In this document: piece by piece, positions 52,581 through 61,202 of the stretch
Numbering within the stretch: position 1 is the stretch's first letter
Layout: every line of letters starts with the position of its first letter
NCBI GenBank assembly: GCA_965247775.1
Contig: OZ252031.1
Location: 1,178,001-1,242,000 of the forward strand
Length of the DNA: 64,000 bases
From: G965247775 sp965247775
Lineage (GTDB): Bacteria > Chloroflexota > Dehalococcoidia > Bin125
Direction: 5' to 3'
The notes under the pieces: generated by a model
Databases searched by the model: none
Told to the model about the DNA's origin: nothing
Seen by the model: only the letters and a program-made list of their open reading frames with translations
Position numbers and translations under genes: made by a program

Positions 52581-52843
52581 GAACGCGGCGGCATGGATCA
52601 CGCGTCCGTGCTGCCGGCGAAGACGCCGAGCAGCGCGAGCACGGGCGCCGGCAACGCCAGCAGCGCCGGGCGCCGTAGTCGGCGCGTCGGCGTCCATGTC
52701 GTGCTGCTTCCCTTCGTCGCCGTGACGAGGAGGCAGCTTCCGCGTCCGCGAGGGCCGTGGCTAAGCGATCGGTCATCTGGGTGCCGCGCCTCTCGCGACC
52801 CCGGGCGGGACCGGCGCCAGGCCCGGCGGCCGCCCCCGGTCCC
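52581..52843. other. Non-coding or decayed stretch between marR remnant and ggt
   Basis: No convincing gene. On the minus strand a short run HAAAFVVGPTADRATFGDLA looks like protein debris in front of the MarR remnant, but frames are broken. Confidence 0.35.
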
Positions 52844-54478
52844 TCACCAGCCCACCGCGCACCCGTCCGACCGCCCATCCGACCCTCCCCACAACACCCC
52901 GCTCTGGGCATCCCGCAGGATGATCTGGCCCCGGCCGAACCGCCTTGTCCGATGCGCACCCCCCACCACTTCCAGCGGATGCCCCATCCCCGCCAGCGCC
53001 CGCACCGTCTCCGCCGGGAACGCCTCCTCGATGTACACCGTCCCATCCGGCGGATCGTCGTAGATCGAAAACCGCGGCGCATCCAGCGCCGCCTGCGGTT
53101 CCATGCCGTGATCCGCCAGATTGCTGAACGCCTGCACCTGCCCCTGCGGCTGGTTGAACGCCCCCATCACCCCGAACGACGCGTGCAACGACCCATCAGC
53201 CCGCGTGCTCAGCGACGGGATGATCGTGTGGTACGGCCGCTTCCCGGGTCCCAGCGCGTTCGGATGCCCCTCGTCCAGCACAAATCCGAACCCCCGATTC
53301 TGCAACGCGAACCCGCACCCCGCCGGCACGATCCCCGTCCCGAACCCCTGGTAGTTGCTGTTGATGAACGAGCACGCATTCCCCTCCCCATCCACGACCG
53401 ACAGATACACCGTGTTCGACCCCGGCAGAGCCGCCCCGTGCTCCACCGCCACCCGCCGCGCCGGATCGATCAGCGCCCGCCGCTTCGCCGCGTACTCCAC
53501 CGACAGCAGCGCCGCCACCGGCACCTCCACCCGTGCCGGATCGGCGATGTACCAGCGCCCGTCCGCGAACGCCAGCCGCAGCGCCTCGATCAGCAAGTGC
53601 ACGAGCGCCGCCGACTCCGGCGCCATCACCCCAACCTCGAACCCCTCCAGCACGTTCAGCGCCAGCAGCGCCGTCAGCCCCTGCCCGTTCGGTGCGCACT
53701 CGTACACCCGGTAACCCCGGTACGTCGTCGAGATCGGATCCTCGAACGTGGACGCGTGCGCCGACAGATCCGCCGGCGTCATCACCCCGCCGCGCGGCAC
53801 CAGCGCATCCACGATCGCCGCCCCAATACGCCCTTCGTAGAACGCCGCCGCGCCCCCCTCCCCCACCTCCCGCAGCACCCCCGCCAGGTTCGGGTTGCGC
53901 ACGACCTGCCCCGCCCGCGGCGCCTCCCCTCCCGGTAGGAACTGCAGCGCATCGCCACCGGCCGCCCGCAAGCGCTCCGCCCCCGCCGCCCACAACGACG
54001 CGATCACCGGCGTCAGCGCGAACCCCTCCTCCGCCAGCGCCACCGCCGGCGCCAGCACATCCCCGAGAGACATCCGCCCGTGCCGCGCCAGCGTGTCCCC
54101 CCACCCCGCCGCCGCCCCCGGCACCGTCACCGCGTGCGGGCTCGTCGCCGCAAGCTGGCGGCCCTTCGCCCCCCCCGCCCGCACCACCTCCAGCGTCAGG
54201 CCGCCCGGCGCCCGCCCGCTCCCGTTCACCGCCTGCACTCTGCCCGACGCCGCCTCATAGAACAGCGTGAAACTGTCCCCCCCGATTCCCGTCGACATCG
54301 GCTCGACCACGTTCAGCGCCGCCGCCGTCGCCACCGCGGCGTCCGCCGCCGTCCCCCCCGCCCGCAGCGCCTCCAACCCCGCCTGCGCCGCCACCGGCTG
54401 CGAGGCCGCCACCATCCCCCGCCGCCCAAGCACGGGCGACCGGCGTGAGCGGAAACGGAATCGCGCCGGATCGGACAT
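52844..54478 (-). CDS. ggt: Gamma-glutamyltransferase family Ntn hydrolase
   Basis: 544 residues. N-terminal MVAASQPVAAQAGLEALRAG and ALNVVEPMSTGIGGDSFTLF, and the self-processing site before the nucleophilic Thr in GSNTVYLSVVDGEGNACSFI. The C-terminal half has GAFNQPQGQVQAFSNLADHG. The family cleaves gamma-glutamyl amides such as glutathione, or is a cephalosporin acylase-like amidase. No signal peptide is evident, so it may be cytoplasmic, which is unusual for glutathione-degrading GGT. ATG 54478 with GGAGGG upstream. Confidence 0.92.
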   Translation of the reverse strand: MSDPARFRFRSRRSPVLGRRGMVAASQPVAAQAGLEALRAGGTAADAAVATAAALNVVEPMSTGIGGDSFTLFYEAASGRVQAVNGSGRAPGGLTLEVVRAGGAKGRQLAATSPHAVTVPGAAAGWGDTLARHGRMSLGDVLAPAVALAEEGFALTPVIASLWAAGAERLRAAGGDALQFLPGGEAPRAGQVVRNPNLAGVLREVGEGGAAAFYEGRIGAAIVDALVPRGGVMTPADLSAHASTFEDPISTTYRGYRVYECAPNGQGLTALLALNVLEGFEVGVMAPESAALVHLLIEALRLAFADGRWYIADPARVEVPVAALLSVEYAAKRRALIDPARRVAVEHGAALPGSNTVYLSVVDGEGNACSFINSNYQGFGTGIVPAGCGFALQNRGFGFVLDEGHPNALGPGKRPYHTIIPSLSTRADGSLHASFGVMGAFNQPQGQVQAFSNLADHGMEPQAALDAPRFSIYDDPPDGTVYIEEAFPAETVRALAGMGHPLEVVGGAHRTRRFGRGQIILRDAQSGVLWGGSDGRSDGCAVGW

Positions 54479-54619
54479 CGCACCCTCCTCACGCAACACC
54501 CCCCGAATCCTGGCAGGCCCCCACCCCTCCGCGCTAGCCTTCCCCCCCCACCACGATTCCGCTTCCCCAAAGCCGCGTGATAGCCTGCTGCTCAGCGGGG
54601 GCGGACGGAGGACTGCCAG

Positions 54620-55510
54620 GTGTCTCACCGGGGACGCAGCGAGCGTACGCGGCCACAGCGCCTGGCGCGTCGCCAGCAGGATATCCGCGGCTTCGACGTA
54701 GGCGGCTCCCGGCGCTCCTTCTATCGGCAGCGCTGGTTCAAGCCCATCATCGGCCTCGGCGTCCTCGCCATCCTCGCCAGTCTCATCGGCGGCGGCCTCC
54801 TCCTCACCTCGGGCAACAGCCCTCGCGGCAACAGCGACAGCTCCGTCGGCGCCACCGCCGCCCCAGTCCGCCGCATCGACGACGACGGCAGCACCCCCGG
54901 AACTGTCGCCGGCACCGGCGCCGACCTCGGCGCCGTCGACAAACCGCAATTCGCCGCGCCTCCCGACCTCACCCTTGATCCCACCCTCGACTACCGCGCC
55001 GTACTCGAACTCGATACCGGCGCCGTCCAGATCGACCTCCTGGAGGACGTCGCACCGCAACACGTCAACAACTTCGTCTTCCTCGCCGAGCAGGGCTGGT
55101 TCGACGGTCTCACCTTCCACCGCGTCATCGCGAACTTCGTCGCCCAGGGCGGCGACCCCACCGCGACCGGCCTTGGCGGCGCGGGCTACGTGCTCCCGGA
55201 CGAAAGCCCCGCCCCCGACCCCCGCGCCCTCACCCTCGCCGACAGCGGCATCCTCGCCATGGCCCGCGGCGGCGAGGGCGCCTCCTCCTCCCAGTTCTTC
55301 ATTACCCTTAGCCAGCAAGGTCAGTTGGACGGGCTAGGCTTCACCGCCTTCGGCCGCGTCACCGAGGGCCTCCACATCGTCCAGCTCATCCAGACCCGGG
55401 ATCCCGGCACCGTCCCGCCACCGCCCCCAGGCGCCCGTATTGTCTCCATCCGCATCGAAACCGGACCGCGCACCGCCGCCGCGTCCAGCGAGGGCGCCAC
55501 CGCCGAGTAG
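54620..55510 (+). CDS. Membrane-anchored cyclophilin-type peptidyl-prolyl isomerase
   Basis: 296 residues. A basic N terminus (about 1-40), one membrane segment (FKPIIGLGVLAILASLIGGG), a disordered linker to about residue 105, then a cyclophilin domain: APQHVNNFVFLAEQGWFDGL, TFHRVIANFVAQGGDPTATG, and ARGGEGASSSQFFITLSQQG. It likely folds proteins outside the membrane. GTG start at 54620 preceded by GGACGGAGG; TAGCCT near 54572 may be the -10. It is divergent from ggt. Confidence 0.93.
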   Translation: MSHRGRSERTRPQRLARRQQDIRGFDVGGSRRSFYRQRWFKPIIGLGVLAILASLIGGGLLLTSGNSPRGNSDSSVGATAAPVRRIDDDGSTPGTVAGTGADLGAVDKPQFAAPPDLTLDPTLDYRAVLELDTGAVQIDLLEDVAPQHVNNFVFLAEQGWFDGLTFHRVIANFVAQGGDPTATGLGGAGYVLPDESPAPDPRALTLADSGILAMARGGEGASSSQFFITLSQQGQLDGLGFTAFGRVTEGLHIVQLIQTRDPGTVPPPPPGARIVSIRIETGPRTAAASSEGATAE

Positions 55511-55585
55511 CCCTCCCCGCGCACGCGCATGTCGATCCGGCCCGCCGCAGCGCTTCGAGCAGCCGTTCCAGCGAGCCGCGGCCCG

Positions 55586-55804
55586 CTAGCGGCCGCCGCC
55601 CGGCCTCGGAACCGGGATCATCCGGTCCACCAGGTACATCATCCCGACAAACGGCGCCAGCGCCGCCACCGAGATCCCCGCCCACAGCCACTCCGCCGCC
55701 ACCAGCAGCAGCACCGCCGCCGAGAACGCCAACCCCATCCCCAGGATCGACACCACCCGCAGCACCACCGCCATCGCCGGGATGCGTGGCTGTTGAATCG
55801 ACAT
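55586..55804 (-). CDS. Small membrane protein of unknown function
   Basis: 72 residues with two hydrophobic helices (VVSILGMGLAFSAAVLLLVA and AGISVAALAPFVGMMYLVDR) separated by AEW, ending in a short basic tail. Start ATG 55804 (MSIQQPRIPAM). No family recognised. It converges with the cyclophilin gene. Confidence 0.6.
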   Translation of the reverse strand: MSIQQPRIPAMAVVLRVVSILGMGLAFSAAVLLLVAAEWLWAGISVAALAPFVGMMYLVDRMIPVPRPGGGR

Positions 55805-55932
55805 GCCCGCTAGCCTATACCGGCCGCCTCCGCTCCCAGCGGCGCGCGGCGCCACCCGCACAGGCCGAATCGCCCCCGCCCCTCGCGATAGACGACCACC
55901 CCCGTCCCCACCTACCGTGATCCCAGCCCGCT

Positions 55933-56009
55933 CGGGGTGTAGCTCAGTCCGGCAGAGCGCGCGGTTTGGGGCCGTGAGGCCGGCGGTTCGAATCCGCCCA
56001 CCCCGACCA
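55933..56009 (+). tRNA. tRNA-Pro (anticodon TGG)
   Basis: Acceptor CGGGGTG/CACCCCG, D arm AGCTCAGTCCGGCAGAGC, anticodon stem CGCGG/CCGTG with one G-U pair, loop TTTGGGG and anticodon TGG at 55967-55969, T arm GGCGG-TTCGAAT-CCGCC, CCA at 56007-56009. It reads proline CCN codons. A defence-type gene lies 50 bp beyond its 3' end. Confidence 0.96.
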
Positions 56010-56058
56010 TTCCCATTCCCCCAACTCGCCCCGCCTTCGGGAAGCGCGGTCCAAGAGT

Positions 56059-58029
56059 TCACGGGAGCAACGCATTGAGCTTCATGAATGCCTGCTCGAA
56101 CCGGTCGAGGGTGGGGTCATCGATGTCGTTGTCAAGTGACCCCACCTGCTCGGTTAGGTACCGAGCTGGACGGTAGTGGTTGAATTGCGCTCCTCCCGTC
56201 ATCGGGCGGGATTCGAGCGCTGCGTCAATCCTCCGCAAGATCCTTGGCGGACCTGTCGGCAGCTTGGACACGACGATCGGCTCCGGAAGCGACTCCTTGA
56301 ATTCGTCGTTCACAAGTCGGAGATAGAACTCCGGGTTGAACATGTCTTCGACATCGGCCTCGCTCTTGCCAGTGAAATCCCCGTACGTCACAACGTGTGA
56401 CTTCTCAAGAAGCTTCTTCTTGTAGAGATTCTCAATCGACTGCCTGTCTTTCGCTTGGATATCGATCAACACTGTAACGTTCATAGCCGTCTGAGCCCCG
56501 AGCAGCGCCACGAAGGTAGGAACCTTGTCCGCTCCGCCTACGGGTGTGATCGTCCATCGTTGATCGAGTCCATGACGGCCTTTCCGCTCGAGGATTGCGG
56601 ACATGGCCTGCAAGTACAGAAGATCTGACGACCCTTCGACGACTAGGCTGTTGGGTCCGACGAACAGCGTCTGCGAGATGTCGTATCCGAGTGCACCCTG
56701 GAGCGGGAACAGACTGTCCTTCGAAGCCTCAAGCACTTCGGTGATCACCTTCGCTCCGTCCTCGCCCTCGGGGAGATCATCTTCGTCAAGACTCCTGTCC
56801 TGGACGATTCGGACCCGCTCGAAGTGGTCGGGCGGCACCATGAACGGCGAGTGAGTTGTGTACACAAGCTGGACTTCGTCCGCAGCGATCTCCCGATCGA
56901 AGTACCGAAGCAGATCCATCTGCGCCTTCGCATGGAGTGTGAGGCCTGGCTCATCCAACAAGAGAATGATGTCGCCTTCTTGCTGTTGCTTGAGGTCGTG
57001 ATACCAAGCCAGGAATGAGAAGAACCATCTGAAGCCCCGTGACCGAGACCTCATTTCGGTCGTAACCCAATGCCGGGTATCGTAGACGCTCGCCGAGAGG
57101 TTCATGCCCTGCTGCATCTCAGCAGGGTCCTCGCGGTGCCCGACCCTAACATCGAAGACCATCCGTAGATGTCGGTTCTGTGACCAGTACTTCACAACCG
57201 TCTTCGTCAGATGGTTGCCCGCACCCTCAAGCTTGTTCTTCAGTTCCTGTGTGCGGGACGGATCTCGCAGTTCTTTCAGCGACAACCTTGCGAGACTCAC
57301 CAGTCCGAGCAGCGGCGCATCTGATGGCAGTAGACTCGACGAGTCCTTGCGCTGGAGTAGCGCGTCGATGCTCGCTGCCCCAGTCATGAGGTAGTAGTCG
57401 TCGAAGTAGAGAAACTTCGGGACTCTTGGCGAGATATAGGTCTCCCAGAGGAACTTCCGGAGCCCTCCCGCGTCCTCGATTCGATGGAGAGCGTCGCTCA
57501 ATTCCTGGACGCCGTTCGCTTGCTGCGTTTCCGGGAGAGCCTGCTTCAGTTCGGCTAACGAATTTGCTGCCTCTATGTTCGGCTTGAGAGGTTGAGGCAC
57601 CTCGAACTTCGACCGGAGGCCCTTTGTGGCCACTTCCTCCGACGTCTCGAACTCCCATCTGAGCGGGTTCTCATAGCTCCTCCGTAGAGTCAGCCTGGCG
57701 CCACAAACCTGTTGAGCCCCGAACCAGTCGTTGATCTCAGCCAGATCACTCGTCGATAGCTCGAACACAGCTTCCACGACGTCCGTCTTCGCTTCACGAT
57801 CTTTGGACACGCGAAGTTCATACTCCGTTACGTCGCTCTTGGGGTAGTCGTAAGTGACATCGAATCCAGCATCCTTCGCACGGATGGGATTCAGCTTGTA
57901 CAGAGCCTCAAGGATCGCTGTCTTCCCAGACTCATTCTTCCCGACGAGGCATGTGACATCACAGACTGAGAATTCACCGGAGTCGCGGACGCTCCGGAAG
58001 TCGCGAACCCTAACAGTCTTCAGTTTCAT
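56059..58029 (-). CDS. OLD-family ATP-dependent endonuclease (AAA ATPase + TOPRIM)
   Basis: 656 residues. N-terminal ABC-type ATPase: KTVRVRDFRSVRDSGEFSVC, Walker A VGKNESGKTAIL (about residues 28-39), a long insertion, Walker B GDIILLLDEPGLTLHAKAQ and the H-loop LVYTTHSPFMV. C-terminal TOPRIM: NSLVVEGSSDLLYLQAMSAI, GGADKVPTFVALLG and VLIDIQAKD. OLD nucleases act in phage defence and DNA metabolism; it stands alone as a class 1-like gene. Codon use is less GC3-biased than neighbours, indicating transfer. Located between tRNA-Pro and pyrD. Confidence 0.93.
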   Translation of the reverse strand: MKLKTVRVRDFRSVRDSGEFSVCDVTCLVGKNESGKTAILEALYKLNPIRAKDAGFDVTYDYPKSDVTEYELRVSKDREAKTDVVEAVFELSTSDLAEINDWFGAQQVCGARLTLRRSYENPLRWEFETSEEVATKGLRSKFEVPQPLKPNIEAANSLAELKQALPETQQANGVQELSDALHRIEDAGGLRKFLWETYISPRVPKFLYFDDYYLMTGAASIDALLQRKDSSSLLPSDAPLLGLVSLARLSLKELRDPSRTQELKNKLEGAGNHLTKTVVKYWSQNRHLRMVFDVRVGHREDPAEMQQGMNLSASVYDTRHWVTTEMRSRSRGFRWFFSFLAWYHDLKQQQEGDIILLLDEPGLTLHAKAQMDLLRYFDREIAADEVQLVYTTHSPFMVPPDHFERVRIVQDRSLDEDDLPEGEDGAKVITEVLEASKDSLFPLQGALGYDISQTLFVGPNSLVVEGSSDLLYLQAMSAILERKGRHGLDQRWTITPVGGADKVPTFVALLGAQTAMNVTVLIDIQAKDRQSIENLYKKKLLEKSHVVTYGDFTGKSEADVEDMFNPEFYLRLVNDEFKESLPEPIVVSKLPTGPPRILRRIDAALESRPMTGGAQFNHYRPARYLTEQVGSLDNDIDDPTLDRFEQAFMKLNALLP

Positions 58030-58060
58030 GAGTCACTCCCGCCTGAGTTTACGGTCTCCC

Positions 58061-59002
58061 CTACCCCCGCGCCGCCCCCACCAGCTCCCCCAACGACTCC
58101 ACCCCCTGTTCCGCGCAGTACCCCTCCAGCCCCTCCAGCACCCGCAGCGGCGCCAGCGGATCGCGGAACGTCGCCGTTCCCACCTGCACCGCCGACGCCC
58201 CCGCCAGCAAGAACTCCACCGCGTCCCGCCCCGTGCTGATCCCCCCGCAGCCGATGATCGGCACCGACACCGCCCCCGCCGTCTCCCACACCAGCCGTAG
58301 CGCGATCGGCTTGATCGCCGGCCCCGTCAGCCCCGCCGTCGGCCGCCGCGTCCGCGGACGACGCGCCCGCACATCGATCGCCATCCCCAGCACGGAATTC
58401 GCCACGCACAGCGCCTGCGCCCCGGCCTCTACCACCGCCCGCGCCAGCGGCACGATGTCCGTCACGTTCGGCGTCAGCTTCACGATCACCGGTAGCGTCG
58501 TCGCCGCCGCCACCGCCGCCGTCACCTCCGCCGCCATCCCCGCATCCTGCCCGAACTCCATCCCCCCCACATCCAGATTGGGGCAGGAAATGTTCACCTC
58601 CAGCCCGTCCACTCCCGCCACCCCATCCAGCTCCCGCGCCAGCTGCGCGAACTCCTCCACGGAGTCTCCCAGGATGTTCACGATCACCGGCGTCTCCCAC
58701 GTCGCCCAGACCGGACACACATCCCGCACCAGCCGTCGCAGGCCCACGTTCTGGAAGCCGATGCTGTTCAGCATCCCCGCCGGCGTCTCCGCTACCCGCG
58801 GCGTCGGATTCCCCCGTCGCGGCCGCAGCGTCAGCCCCTTCGACACCACCGCCCCCAGCCGCCGCAGGTCGAACACCCTCGAAAACTCCACCCCGTTGGA
58901 GAACGTCCCCGAGGCCGTCATCACCGGATTGCGCAGGACCAGGCTGCGCTTGCAGCCCGGCGCCAGGTCCACCTGCAGATCCGTCGTCACGGGAGCCGTC
59001 AT
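58061..59002 (-). CDS. pyrD: Dihydroorotate dehydrogenase, class 1B type catalytic subunit
   Basis: 313 residues, FMN TIM barrel. NPVMTASGTFSNGVEFSRVF, GLEVNISCPNLDVGGMEFGQ with the catalytic Cys typical of class 1 enzymes, PVIVKLTPNVTDIVPLA, and GCGGISTGRDAVEFLLAGAS. It oxidises dihydroorotate in pyrimidine synthesis; class 1B normally needs a PyrK partner, not encoded here. ATG 59002 with TAGGCT nine nt upstream. No membrane anchor. Confidence 0.95.
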   Translation of the reverse strand: MTAPVTTDLQVDLAPGCKRSLVLRNPVMTASGTFSNGVEFSRVFDLRRLGAVVSKGLTLRPRRGNPTPRVAETPAGMLNSIGFQNVGLRRLVRDVCPVWATWETPVIVNILGDSVEEFAQLARELDGVAGVDGLEVNISCPNLDVGGMEFGQDAGMAAEVTAAVAAATTLPVIVKLTPNVTDIVPLARAVVEAGAQALCVANSVLGMAIDVRARRPRTRRPTAGLTGPAIKPIALRLVWETAGAVSVPIIGCGGISTGRDAVEFLLAGASAVQVGTATFRDPLAPLRVLEGLEGYCAEQGVESLGELVGAARG

Positions 59003-59122
59003 CTCCGCCCCAGCCTACTCCCAGGTATTGCCGGTTCGGATCGCGCCGAACGGACCCAAACCGACGCACAAAAAGCGCCGCCCCCGAAGGAGCGGCGCGC
59101 AACGCCAATCGACGACCGCCGC

Positions 59123-59404
59123 CTACACCGAAACGACGTTCTCCTCGACCGCTGCGTCGTCCCGACGGCGCCGCCGCGAAGTCCCCATGTCGTTCCAGCG
59201 CGATCGCCCCTCCGCACCGTCCCAGATCGAATCCTCGGACGAATTCGGGAATTGGCGGGCGCGCCCGCACAATTTGCACTGCCCAGTGCTGATCGGCCCG
59301 CTGGGCGGATCGATCAACCAGTGGTGGTTGCACGTACCCCGGGTGTGGCTGCCGCCCGTCGCCTCGCGCTGCACGCGGGGCTTGGTCGCGGTTTTCGTCG
59401 CCAT
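59123..59404 (-). CDS. Small protein with putative zinc-binding cysteines
   Basis: 93 residues. A basic N terminus, then CNHHWLIDPPSGPISTGQCK and LCGRARQFPNSSED: one Cys-x-His-His and one Cys-x-x-Cys pair spaced like a zinc ribbon. The C-terminal end is Arg-rich then acidic. Similar small proteins of unknown function occur in Chloroflexota (recollection, not searched). ATG 59404. Divergent from the SufR-like regulator across a 200-bp gap holding an operator-like inverted repeat. Confidence 0.65.
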   Translation of the reverse strand: MATKTATKPRVQREATGGSHTRGTCNHHWLIDPPSGPISTGQCKLCGRARQFPNSSEDSIWDGAEGRSRWNDMGTSRRRRRDDAAVEENVVSV

Positions 59405-59487
59405 AGTCGCTGCCTCTCCTGCAGGGCCCGTCGCCTTAGCGCTTCGGCTCCCCGCGCACCCTCATCATCTGAGGACGCATGTTCGTG

Positions 59488-59535
59488 GTCAAGGTAAACC
59501 CACTAATTACGGTATCCACCGTGTAAACCTTGACA
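59488..59535. promoter_or_regulatory. Operator-like inverted repeat overlapping a -35 element
   Basis: GTCAAGGTAAACC (59488-59500) and GTAAACCTTGAC (59523-59534) form an imperfect inverted repeat around an AT-rich centre, unusual in this GC-rich DNA. TTGACA at 59530-59535 overlaps the right arm and could be the -35 of the regulator gene at 59604. Such an overlap fits autoregulation by the regulator or control of the divergent small gene. Confidence 0.55.
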
Positions 59536-59603
59536 CCCTCGCGCACTCAGCAATACGCTCGAAGCACGTCCACGGTTCCCCACCGTCCACAGCGACGTCA
59601 CGA

Positions 59604-60296
59604 ATGTGTTCCGGAGTCCACGTGGAGAGCACCCGCGAGCGCCTCCTCGCCCACCTCAAGCGACATCCCGGCGCCGGCGTCGACGCCCTCTGCCAGCGCC
59701 TCGCCCTCGCCCCCATGACCATCCGCCAGCACCTGGCCAAGATGTCGGCCCAAGGCGTCATCCGCGCTGAAAGCGAACGCCGGCCCACCGGCCGCCCGGC
59801 CTACGCCTACTACCTCACCCCGCGCGGCGAGGACCGTTTCCCCAGCGCCGATCACCGCTTCGCCAACTCCCTCCTCACCGAACTCGCCACCCCCGACCCC
59901 GACGCCCCCGCCCACCTCTCCCCCCAGGACCGGCGCCTTCGCCTCTTCCGCCGCGCCGCCCGCACCGCCGCCGCCCCCTATCGCGGGACCCTCCAGGCCC
60001 TCCGCGGCCGGCCCCGCCTGGAAGCGGCCACCGCGATCCTCGCCGCCGAAAGCGGCTTCACCGAACTCACCGATCCCGACCCCACCGGCGTCCAGGAAGT
60101 CCGGGAATACAACTGCATCTACCGCCGCATCGTCCAGGAGCATGACGATGTCTGTGCTTTCCACGTCGCCTACGTCGGCGAACTCCTCGGCCTCCCCGTT
60201 ACCCTGGAAACATGCCAAAGTAGCGGCGCCAGCCTCTGCCGCTTCCGCCCCGTCCCGCCCGACGGGCGCGACCAGCCCCAGGAAGCCCGTGCCTGA
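59604..60296 (+). CDS. SufR-like winged-helix regulator with C-terminal cysteine cluster
   Basis: About 230 residues from ATG 59604 (GTG 59622 is an alternative). N-terminal DeoR/ArsR-type HTH: RERLLAHLKRHPGAGVDALC and LALAPMTIRQHLAKMSAQGV, followed by a wing with RRPTGRPAYAYYLT. The C-terminal domain has four cysteines at about 171, 184, 204 and 212 (NCIY..DVCAF..ETCQ..SLCRF); the first pair spacing Cx12C is that of SufR-family 2Fe-2S/4Fe-4S sensors. SufR regulates Fe-S assembly genes. Its stop lies inside the next gene, an Mrp-like ATPase, supporting a Fe-S role. Confidence 0.8.
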   Translation: MCSGVHVESTRERLLAHLKRHPGAGVDALCQRLALAPMTIRQHLAKMSAQGVIRAESERRPTGRPAYAYYLTPRGEDRFPSADHRFANSLLTELATPDPDAPAHLSPQDRRLRLFRRAARTAAAPYRGTLQALRGRPRLEAATAILAAESGFTELTDPDPTGVQEVREYNCIYRRIVQEHDDVCAFHVAYVGELLGLPVTLETCQSSGASLCRFRPVPPDGRDQPQEARA

Positions 60297-61194
60297 CCCC
60301 TCCTCCCCGCTCGTACCCGACAGTCCGCCCCCAGGCCCCACCCCCCTCCCCGGCGTCAAGCGCATCGTGGCCATCGCCTCCAACAAGGGCGGCGTCGGCA
60401 AATCCACGGTCGCGGTCAACCTCGCCGTTGCCCTCGCCCACCGAGGCGCCGCCGTCGGCCTCATCGACGCCGACATCACCGGCCCCAACCTCCCCACCAT
60501 GTTCGGCCTCCCCGCCGGCTTCCAGGCCAACAGCGAACAAGGCCTCCACCCGGTTGAGCGCTACGGCGTCAAACTCGTCTCCCTCGGCTTCCTCGTCCCC
60601 CCCGGCTCCCCCGTCGTCTGGCGCGGCCCCATGATCGGCAGCGGCGTCAAACAACTCCTCCACGACGTCGACTGGGGCTCGCTCGACTACCTCCTCATCG
60701 ACCTGCCCCCCGGTACCAGCGACGCCTCCATGACCGCCGCCCAGGACGCCCCCATCGCCGGCGCCATCATCGTCTCCACCCCCCAAGCCGTCGCCCTTGA
60801 AGACGCCGCCAAAGCCATCACCATGTTCGAGAAGCTCAACGTCCCCATCCTCGGCATCGTCGAGAACATGTCCTACTTCCTCACCCCCGACACCGGCCGC
60901 CGCGTCGAAATCTTCGGCCACGGCGGCGCCAAAGCCGCCGCCGAAGACCACGCCATCGACTTCCTCGTCGCCGTCCCCCTCGCCACCGAAGTCCGTGCCG
61001 GCGGCGACGACGGCAAGCCCATCGTCGAATTCGACCCCACCCATCCCGTCGCCGAGGTCTTCACCGACCTCGCCGGCGCCATCGCCGAAAAACTCAGCCT
61101 CATGGCCCAATTCGCCCCGCCGCCACCCGTGCGGCGAGGCCCTCCGGGCGGCGCCCCCGCTCGGACAGCCGCCAGCAACGAAAACGTCATTTAG
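60289..61194 (+). CDS. mrp: Mrp/ApbC/NBP35-type P-loop ATPase lacking the CxxC
   Basis: 301 residues. Deviant Walker A NKGGVGKSTVAVNLAVALAH (KGGVGKS at 33-39), LIDADITGPNLPTMFGLPAG, LLIDLPPGTSDASMTAAQDA and IVENMSYF are diagnostic of Mrp Fe-S carriers. The Fe-S ligand motif CPxC that should follow ENMSYF is replaced by TPDT (residues 199-202), so cluster binding at the usual site is lost. GTG 60289 overlaps the SufR-like gene by 8 bp. The Pro-rich tail is not conserved. Confidence 0.92.
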   Translation: MPDPSSPLVPDSPPPGPTPLPGVKRIVAIASNKGGVGKSTVAVNLAVALAHRGAAVGLIDADITGPNLPTMFGLPAGFQANSEQGLHPVERYGVKLVSLGFLVPPGSPVVWRGPMIGSGVKQLLHDVDWGSLDYLLIDLPPGTSDASMTAAQDAPIAGAIIVSTPQAVALEDAAKAITMFEKLNVPILGIVENMSYFLTPDTGRRVEIFGHGGAKAAAEDHAIDFLVAVPLATEVRAGGDDGKPIVEFDPTHPVAEVFTDLAGAIAEKLSLMAQFAPPPPVRRGPPGGAPARTAASNENVI

Positions 61195-61202
61195 GAGCAA
61201 CC

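Noticed and set aside
55933..58060. tRNA-Pro as an att site for the OLD gene
   Set aside because: No second copy of the tRNA 3' end was found beyond the OLD gene, so integration cannot be supported from the sequence.
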